Made by a program: the position numbers and the translations under genes
Notes under the pieces: generated by a model
What the model was told of the DNA's origin: nothing
The model's database searches: none
Seen by the model: the letters and a program-made list of their open reading frames with translations, nothing else
From: Scatosoma sp045632265
GTDB taxonomy: Bacteria > Bacillota > Clostridia > Christensenellales > Borkfalkiaceae
Assembly: GCA_045632265.1 (NCBI GenBank)
Contig: JAZQWG010000031.1
Coordinates: 1-64,000 of the forward strand
Direction: 5' to 3'
Length of the DNA: 64,000 nucleotides
In this document: piece after piece, positions 58,232-64,000 of the stretch
How the letters are laid out: every line of letters starts with the position of its first letter
How positions within the stretch are numbered: the first letter of the stretch is position 1

Positions 58232-60343
58232 TTATTTTTCGCTGTCGTATTTGAAATCAACGGCGTATTTGGTGGTGCTGTTCCCGCCGACAAATGCGGT
58301 GAAAACGCCGCTATCGGCATACAACTCGCCGTCGTCGTGGTAGTATTCTAAAAGGCTTGTATCAATTTCAAATTCCACCTTTTTGCTTTCCCTTGCTTTC
58401 AGGGCAACTCGCTTAAATCCTTTCAATTCCCTTGACGGGCGCACTACTTCGGCAAAGTGGTCTTTGATATACAGCTGCGCAATTTCCACCCCGTCCACGT
58501 CGCTTTCGTTTGTGATAGTGAAAGAAAGGGTGATGGGGGAATTGTCTTTCACGGTTTCTTTGTCTATTTTCAAATCGCTGTACGTAAATTTGCTGTACGA
58601 AAGCCCGTATCCAAAGTTGTATTGCGGATAACTTTCGCCGTCGTCGTAGCGTACTTGGAAGCGATAATCTTGTCTATCGGGCAAAAACGGTCTGCCAGCA
58701 TTTTTTCTATTATAATAAATAGGAAGTTGCCCCGTCGTTCTTGGAACGGTGACGGTGAGTTTACCGCTAAAGTTTTCTTCCCCGCTCAAAAGTTTTGCCA
58801 CGACGTCGCCCGTGCATTGTCCCAAATTCCAACAATACGCAAGCGCATCGCTGCATTTGAAAGCGTTGACGATAAGCGGCCGTCCCGCAAATAAAAGGGT
58901 GACCACCTTCTTTCCACGCCCTTTCAAATAATCGTAGCATTTCTTCATCTCTTCAGGCACGTCAAGGTTGTGCTTGGAATGCGCTTCGCCGTTTTCGTCT
59001 TGCGTTTCGCCCCAGTTGAGAATGACGACGTCCGCATCGTAGCTTGCTATTTCAAGGCGGGTTAAATTGTAATCGTCGCTCGTGCCCGTGATTTCAAAGC
59101 CGCCCCCTTTCAGCCCTTCTACCAAAGTGATGGTGTCGTCTTGCTTGGAAGAAAATTGCCAACACCCGCAAAGGCCTTTATTGTTGGAAAATGCGCCGAT
59201 GACGGCAACTTTCGTGCCCTTTTTCATGGGCAATACGCCGTTGTTTTCAAGCAGAACGGGGCATTCAAGCGCAAGTTTTTTCGCAAGCGCTTTGTGCTCG
59301 TCGCAGTAGATAATTTTCTTGTCCTTTTTTTGGAAAGAGAAGGGATCGTCGAACAAACCCAGGTCGAATTTTTGTTTCAACACACGAAGCACTGCTTCGT
59401 CGATTTCGCTCTCGCTAAGCCGTCCGCTTTCCACTAACGAAGCAAGATGGTCGTGGAAACAATCGGTGCCAAGTTCAATATCAAGCCCCGCTTTTATCGC
59501 TCTATACGCGCAGTCGGCATACGTTTCGCAGTAGCCGTGCGCCAACATTTCGGGCACGGACATGGCATCGGAAATGACGATTCCGTTGAAGCCGAATTTA
59601 TCCCTTAAAATATGTCGCAAATATTTCTTATTCCCGCTTGCGGGGATATTTTCAATAGAATTGAACGAACTCATGACGGAAGCCGCGCCCGCTTTCACCC
59701 CTTCTCTAAAGGGGATAAGATAGCAGTTGAGCATGGTGTTTTCGCACACTTCGGACGTATCGTAATCTCGCCCGCCCTCACAGCTACCATATGCGGCGTA
59801 GTGCTTGAGCGTGGACATGATATAAGCTTCGTCGTTTTGGAAACCTTTTACGTACGCTTTCGCCATTTCGCCCGCAAGGAAGGGGTCTTCCCCTTGACAC
59901 TCGCAAATTCTACCCCAACGCGGGTCCCTACATACGTCAACCATCGGCGCGTTCGTATAACGTATTCCGCACGCTACGGCTTCTTTTGCCGCCGCTTTAG
60001 CAGAAAGCTCTACAAGCTCGCAATCGAAACTACAAGATGCCGCAAGGGGGATGGGGAAAACGGTGTCAAGCCCGTGCACAAGGTCGGCGTTTACGAGCAA
60101 GGGAATCCCCAGTCGGCTTTCATTGACGGCAATGTTTTGCAACGTTTCAAGCGCAACGCAAAAATCGTTGGGCAATTGTATAATCGTGCCGATAGCCCCG
60201 CTTCGCACTTGTTCTAAAAGTTGCTCGCATCTGGGCACGCCTTGTTCGTCTAACCCGTCTAAACCTTTCAGCGCAAGTTGCCCTATTTTTTCTTGCAACG
60301 TCATTTTTGCAAGCAGTTGTTTTGCTCTCGTTAAATTATCCAT
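58232..60343 (-). CDS. GH3 family beta-glycosidase
   Basis: The 703-residue protein has an N-terminal TIM-barrel with KHYAAYG (Lys180, His181) and the nucleophile Asp259 in GIVISDAMSV, an alpha/beta sandwich (about 345-540) and a C-terminal fibronectin-III-like domain (about 590-690; DVDGVEIAQLYI). No signal peptide, so it works on imported oligosaccharides in the cytoplasm. Activity is probably beta-glucosidase or beta-xylosidase. GGTGG precedes the ATG. Confidence 0.93.
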   Translation of the reverse strand: MDNLTRAKQLLAKMTLQEKIGQLALKGLDGLDEQGVPRCEQLLEQVRSGAIGTIIQLPNDFCVALETLQNIAVNESRLGIPLLVNADLVHGLDTVFPIPLAASCSFDCELVELSAKAAAKEAVACGIRYTNAPMVDVCRDPRWGRICECQGEDPFLAGEMAKAYVKGFQNDEAYIMSTLKHYAAYGSCEGGRDYDTSEVCENTMLNCYLIPFREGVKAGAASVMSSFNSIENIPASGNKKYLRHILRDKFGFNGIVISDAMSVPEMLAHGYCETYADCAYRAIKAGLDIELGTDCFHDHLASLVESGRLSESEIDEAVLRVLKQKFDLGLFDDPFSFQKKDKKIIYCDEHKALAKKLALECPVLLENNGVLPMKKGTKVAVIGAFSNNKGLCGCWQFSSKQDDTITLVEGLKGGGFEITGTSDDYNLTRLEIASYDADVVILNWGETQDENGEAHSKHNLDVPEEMKKCYDYLKGRGKKVVTLLFAGRPLIVNAFKCSDALAYCWNLGQCTGDVVAKLLSGEENFSGKLTVTVPRTTGQLPIYYNRKNAGRPFLPDRQDYRFQVRYDDGESYPQYNFGYGLSYSKFTYSDLKIDKETVKDNSPITLSFTITNESDVDGVEIAQLYIKDHFAEVVRPSRELKGFKRVALKARESKKVEFEIDTSLLEYYHDDGELYADSGVFTAFVGGNSTTKYAVDFKYDSEK

Positions 60344-60368
60344 AACGCCACCATAATTTTTTTGTTTT

Positions 60369-60397
60369 ATTATAACACGGAATTACGTAAAGGTCAA
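60369..60397 (-). promoter_or_regulatory. GH3 gene promoter
   Basis: On the minus strand TTGACC (60397-60392), 17 bases, TATAAT (60374-60369). Confidence 0.75.
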
Positions 60398-60424
60398 TAG
60401 TGAAAAACGTAGAAAATCGGTGGA

Positions 60425-60517
60425 TTACGCCACAAAAAAGAGTGATGCTTCGGCGGCGGTGTTGCCCCCTTTGGTTTCCATGGCGTTGCGCAAACATATA
60501 AAGCCAATGATGTGCAT
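60425..60517 (-). CDS. Possible 30-residue peptide ORF
   Basis: An ORF on the minus strand from ATG at 60517 to TAA at 60425 reads MHIIGFICLRNAMETKGG... and ends NTAAEASLFFVA. It has no ribosome site, but its composition is protein-like and it fills an otherwise empty gap. It may be the remnant of a larger gene or a repeat-borne ORF. Low confidence. Confidence 0.25.
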   Translation of the reverse strand: MHIIGFICLRNAMETKGGNTAAEASLFFVA

Positions 60518-60531
60518 GGATAAGAGAATAC

Positions 60532-60568
60532 AAAACGACCACACACTTTCAAAGTGCGTGGTCGTTTT
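60532..60568. terminator. Bidirectional terminator after mnmG
   Basis: AAAACGACCAC-CACTTT pairs with AAAGTG-GTGGTCGTTTT, one mismatch, A-run and T-run on the two sides. Confidence 0.9.
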
Positions 60569-60576
60569 ATATATCG

Positions 60577-62448
60577 TTAATTTCTCGTGGCGAGCCAAAC
60601 CATCAACACGGAAACGTCCGCGGGGTTTACGCCCGAAATTCTGCCCGCTTGTCCAAGGTTCATGGGACGGACACGATTAAGTTTTTCTCTCGCTTCCAAA
60701 CGAAGCCCTGCAATAGTATTATAATCGATATCTTCGGGCAAAGCCTTGTCTTCCAACTTTTTCGCCCGTTCAATCATTTCCAAGCCTTGCTTTAAGTAGC
60801 CTTCGTATCGCACGGTGATTTCCGCCGTTTCGATGACGTCTTTGCTATATTCATGGAATACGCCGAAATGTTCCATAATATCTTTCAAGGGGATAGAACG
60901 TTTTAACATATCCGCGTACGACACGCCGCCGCTGGGCTGATCGTAGCCGTACTTTTGAAGGAAAGGCGTAACTTCTTTCAAGGGCAAGCGAGTACGCATT
61001 TGCTCAAGCAAGCTTTCGTATTTCGCCTTTCTTTGTTGATATCTTTCCAAGCGTTCTTTTGTCACAAGTCCGCATTCATACCCCTTTTCCGTCAAACGGA
61101 AATCGGCGTTGTCTTGGCGAAGGCAAATGCGGTGTTCGGCACGCGAAGTCATCATACGGTAGGGCTCGTCCGTGCCCTTAGTCACCAAATCGTCGATGAG
61201 TACGCCGATATACGCTTCGTCACGGCGCAAGATAAAGGGGGGAAGCCCACGCATTTTAAGGGAAGCGTTCAAGCCCGCCATCAGCCCTTGTGCCGCCGCT
61301 TCTTCATAACCGGACGTGCCGTTGATTTGTCCCGCCGTGTACACCCCTTCCACCTTCTTAAACTCAAGGGTGGGAAGTACGTCAAGCGTGTCGATGCAAT
61401 CGTATTCGATAGCGTAGCCATAGCGCATAATATCCGCATTTTCAAGCCCTGCTATGGACGAATACATTTTGCGTTGTACGTCGTGGGGCATGGACGTGGA
61501 CATACCTTGCACGTACACTTCCAAAGTGTCCGCACCTTCCGGTTCGAGGAAAATTTGATGGCGTTCTTTGTCCTTAAAGCGTACAACCTTCGTTTCAATG
61601 GACGGGCAATATCTCGGGCCCGCCGATTGAATAACGCCGTTGTACAAGGGGGAACGATCCAAGTTCTCCATAATAACGCCGTGCGTGGTTAAATTCGTAT
61701 AGGTAAGATAGCACGGCAATTTATTTTCGGGGGGATTGTCGTGCATAAACGAGAAGGGATAAATATCCGTGTCCCCGTTTTGGATTTCGCACTTGGAATA
61801 ATCAATCGTGCGGCCGTCCACTCTTGCAGGCGTACCCGTTTTGAAACGGCGTACGTTGAAACCGATGTCGATGAGGCTTTGCGTTAAGTGGTTGGCGGGG
61901 GCAAATCCGTTAGGGCCCGATTTTTGTACGACGTTGCCCGTAATCGTTTCGCCGTTGAGATATACGCCCGTGCAAAGGATAACGCTCTTACAAGCGATTA
62001 TGCCGCCGTACGTTGTTTTTACGCCCACGCATTTGCCGTCTTCCACCAAAATTTGGGAAGCTTCCGCTTGGATAATGCGAAGGTTTTTGGTGTTTTCAAG
62101 CACTCGCTTCATTTCACGGTGGTATTCGTTTTTATCCGATTGCGCGCGCAAACTTTGCACTGCCGCGCCTTTGCCTACGTTGAGCATACGGATTTGGAGC
62201 GCCGTTTTGTCGGCTACAATCCCCATTTCCCCACCGAGCGCATCGATTTCACGTACCAAATGCCCTTTTGCCGTGCCGCCGATAGAGGGGTTGCAAGGCA
62301 AGAACGCAATGCTGTCAAGGTTGAGCGTTAAAAGGGCGGTGTTCATGCCCGTGCGCGCCAAAGCAAGGGCAGCTTCACAACCAGCGTGCCCCGCACCAAC
62401 GACAACTGCGTCTGCGGTATATTCTAAAAACGTGAAATCTTGTTCCAT
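60577..62448 (-). CDS. mnmG: tRNA uridine 5-carboxymethylaminomethyl modification enzyme
   Basis: MnmG (GidA) works with MnmE to make cmnm5U34 in wobble tRNAs, using FAD. The FAD motif is VVGAGHAGCEAALALARTG near residue 15, with FLPCNPSIGGTAKGHLVREIDALGG after it and the C-terminal helical MnmE-binding domain (about 460-623). 623 residues, normal. It starts 24 bases after dnaA with no terminator in between, so the two share a transcript. Confidence 0.97.
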   Translation of the reverse strand: MEQDFTFLEYTADAVVVGAGHAGCEAALALARTGMNTALLTLNLDSIAFLPCNPSIGGTAKGHLVREIDALGGEMGIVADKTALQIRMLNVGKGAAVQSLRAQSDKNEYHREMKRVLENTKNLRIIQAEASQILVEDGKCVGVKTTYGGIIACKSVILCTGVYLNGETITGNVVQKSGPNGFAPANHLTQSLIDIGFNVRRFKTGTPARVDGRTIDYSKCEIQNGDTDIYPFSFMHDNPPENKLPCYLTYTNLTTHGVIMENLDRSPLYNGVIQSAGPRYCPSIETKVVRFKDKERHQIFLEPEGADTLEVYVQGMSTSMPHDVQRKMYSSIAGLENADIMRYGYAIEYDCIDTLDVLPTLEFKKVEGVYTAGQINGTSGYEEAAAQGLMAGLNASLKMRGLPPFILRRDEAYIGVLIDDLVTKGTDEPYRMMTSRAEHRICLRQDNADFRLTEKGYECGLVTKERLERYQQRKAKYESLLEQMRTRLPLKEVTPFLQKYGYDQPSGGVSYADMLKRSIPLKDIMEHFGVFHEYSKDVIETAEITVRYEGYLKQGLEMIERAKKLEDKALPEDIDYNTIAGLRLEAREKLNRVRPMNLGQAGRISGVNPADVSVLMVWLATRN

Positions 62449-62472
62449 AATAAAAGTGCCTTAAAGTTAAGC

Positions 62473-63816
62473 TTATTTCTTCAATACGATATTTTTAATA
62501 TCGTCAATTTCCTTTGCGATACGGTCGTTAAGTTTTTGCAAACTTTCCATCTTATCACGCGCGTACATAATCGTCGTGTGGTCACGTCCGCCAAGCGTTT
62601 TGCCGATGAAATCAAGGGGAAGGGAAAGCATATCGCACATAAGATATGCGCAAATTTGTCTTGCCTTTGCAAGGTCGGCTTTTTTGCCTTTGCCAAGCAA
62701 ATCTTCTCTCGATTGCTTGAAGTACGAACAAACCGCGGAAATAATCTTTTCGGGCGTGACGTCTTCTTGTTCGGTTGTTTCGTTCACCGATTCGTTCAAG
62801 GCTTGCTTTGCAAGTTCAAGCGTGATAGGTTCTTCGTGCAACTTGCTTGCGAAGATAACCTTCGTCAATCTTCCTTCCAACGTTCTTACGTCGTGGCCGG
62901 AGTTTTGCGCCAAAAATTCAAGTACGTCGTCGGGCATTACGCAACGTCTATCCAGCGCCTTTCTTTGCAAAATGGCAATCTTCGTTTCGATAGACGGGGG
63001 AAGAATGTCCGCAATCATGCCCCCTTCAAAACGGGTGCGAAGTCTTTCTTCAAGCGTAGCAATTTCCTTCGGCGGTCTGTCGCTCGTCAAAACGATTTGC
63101 TTGTTTTGCGCCGTGAGTTCGTTGAAGATATTGAAAAGTTCTTCTTGCAATTCACGCTTGCCTTTCAACTGTTGAATATCGTCAATCATCAACACGTCCA
63201 CGCTACGATAGTGGATACGGAACTTATTGCCCGCCTTTTGCGTGATAGACGCAACGAATTCGTTCAAGAAATTTTCGCAAGTGGTGTAAAGCACCTTCTT
63301 TTCGGGCGTAGTGCGAGCGATGTGGTTGGCGATTGCTTGCATAAGGTGGGTTTTACCCAAGCCCGATTCCCCGTAGATAAACAAGGGGTTAAACGCCATG
63401 CCCGGTTCTTCCGCAACTGCTTTTGCCGCTGCGTAAACGAATTTGTTTGCAGGACCAACGACGAAGGAATCGAAAGTGAAATCCTTGCGGATGGGGGATG
63501 CTTGGAAGTTGTCCATTGCATCGCCTTCTTCTTCCATCGTAAATACGTCGCTACCTTCTACGTAAAGGCGGAAATCGTTCAGCCCGATGTCGCATTTTAC
63601 GATTGCATCACGAAGTTTGTCCCCGATTTTGTTGGACATCAAAGCTTCGGCGTTCGATTCAGACGAAACTTGAAGGACAATCTTTCTATTGCGAATATCA
63701 ATCGGCTCGATGCCACGGTTTTCAAAAAAGTGCGAGAAGGAAATGGGCGAAATGGTGTTTTGCGCCTTTTCGACAATTTGCTTCCACATGGATTGTAAAT
63801 GCGTTCTTTCGGACAT
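62473..63816 (-). CDS. dnaA: Chromosomal replication initiator DnaA
   Basis: The 447-residue initiator has a domain I N-terminus (MWKQIVEKAQNTISPISFSHFF), a variable linker (about 85-115), a AAA+ domain with Walker A GESGLGKTHLMQAI near residue 151 and VLMIDDIQQLKGK, and domain IV with the DnaA signature TLGGRDHTTIMYARDK. AGGGGG precedes the ATG. It runs towards mnmG and away from recF. Confidence 0.97.
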   Translation of the reverse strand: MSERTHLQSMWKQIVEKAQNTISPISFSHFFENRGIEPIDIRNRKIVLQVSSESNAEALMSNKIGDKLRDAIVKCDIGLNDFRLYVEGSDVFTMEEEGDAMDNFQASPIRKDFTFDSFVVGPANKFVYAAAKAVAEEPGMAFNPLFIYGESGLGKTHLMQAIANHIARTTPEKKVLYTTCENFLNEFVASITQKAGNKFRIHYRSVDVLMIDDIQQLKGKRELQEELFNIFNELTAQNKQIVLTSDRPPKEIATLEERLRTRFEGGMIADILPPSIETKIAILQRKALDRRCVMPDDVLEFLAQNSGHDVRTLEGRLTKVIFASKLHEEPITLELAKQALNESVNETTEQEDVTPEKIISAVCSYFKQSREDLLGKGKKADLAKARQICAYLMCDMLSLPLDFIGKTLGGRDHTTIMYARDKMESLQKLNDRIAKEIDDIKNIVLKK

Positions 63817-63946
63817 AAGTTTACCCCCTTGGCGAAAGATTTTATCTTTTCACCGTCGTATGCTTGTCTTTTAGTAAATTATTTGATATAATTATAATAC
63901 AAAACGCGCGGAAAAGAAAGCGATTTTGACGGTATTTTTAACGATT
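63817..63946. promoter_or_regulatory. dnaA/recF divergent promoter region
   Basis: On the plus strand TTGTCT (63864-63869), 17 bases, TATAAT (63887-63892) points to recF. On the minus strand TATAAT (63896-63891) overlaps it and points to dnaA. I see no TTATCCACA-type DnaA box in this 130-base gap. Confidence 0.6.
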
Positions 63947-64000
63947 ATGCAAATAAAAAAATTATTCCTACAAAATTTCAGAAACTACGAAGGGGAAAAC
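63947..64000 (+). CDS. recF: RecF, partial (first 18 codons)
   Basis: The reading frame from ATG 63947 gives MQIKKLFLQNFRNYEGEN, the N-terminus of RecF (KKL..L.NFRNY), which loads RecA at gaps. The rest lies outside the window. No clear ribosome site. dnaN, which usually sits between dnaA and recF, is not present on this side. Confidence 0.85.
   Translation, partial: MQIKKLFLQNFRNYEGEN

Noticed and set aside
1..64000. tRNA, rRNA, prophage or transposase genes
   Set aside because: I scanned gaps and ORFs and saw no cloverleaf, rRNA core or transposase motif.

Overview
The window reads as chromosomal DNA of an anaerobic, low-to-mid GC member of the Clostridia/Firmicutes, probably an uncultured gut-type lineage. 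The evidence is a leucine-type T-box, THI-box and yybP-ykoY leaders, strong AGGAG ribosome sites, near-perfect TTGACA-17-TATAAT promoters, YlxM next to Ffh, an ECF-type ThiT, ClpQ/ClpY-type HslVU and a rubrerythrin. A Christensenellales-like origin is only a guess from lipoprotein and codon style. Gene density is high. I see no tRNA, rRNA, CRISPR array, prophage or intact insertion sequence.

Layout. 1-2190 (minus) is a cassette of a fused double DUF1538 membrane protein followed by two PII-like regulators. 2398-17332 carries branched-chain amino acid synthesis: ilvE with its own promoter, then a T-box leader and leuA-ilvB-ilvN-ilvC-(Sel1 gene)-ilvD-leuC-leuD-leuB-(DUF815 ATPase)-ilvA-ridA. 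A field of short hairpin repeats lies between leuD and leuB. 17518-22903 is pyrH-frr-uppS-cdsA-dxr-rseP (nucleotide, ribosome recycling, isoprenoid, phospholipid and membrane protease functions). 23012-25872 is ylxM-ffh-rpsP-khpA-rimM. 25866-32863 is mixed: a riboswitch-controlled thiamine transporter, a YfbR-like HD protein, a lipoprotein serine protease, a degenerate FtsK-like ATPase, mutY, a flavodoxin-fold reductase and a YwaF-like membrane protein.

33515-36012 holds two divergent cation transporters, one behind a probable Mn2+ riboswitch. 36192-46499 is rplS, yifB(comM)-dprA-topA, then trmFO-hslV-hslU-hisS-trxA. topA and trmFO are separated by a duplicated structured element. 46514-50718 holds small lipoprotein and zinc-ribbon genes, a divergent XRE regulator pair bracketed by two near-identical terminators, rubrerythrin and cardiolipin synthase. 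50845-54170 is an SbcD/SbcC-like (YhaO/YhaN) pair. 54281-58068 is a heterodimeric ABC exporter behind a palindromic operator. 58232-60343 is a GH3 glycosidase. 60577-63816 is dnaA-mnmG, transcribed away from recF, whose first 18 codons close the window, so the right end is probably near the replication origin.

How the genes work together. The BCAA block covers every step from threonine/pyruvate to isoleucine, valine and leucine. RidA after IlvA fits removal of the reactive enamine that IlvA makes. The best candidates for undescribed biology are intergenic: the GTGAAG-hairpin arrays (13153-13392), the palindrome-led element at 3462 and 58071, and the tandem element before trmFO (41499-41660).
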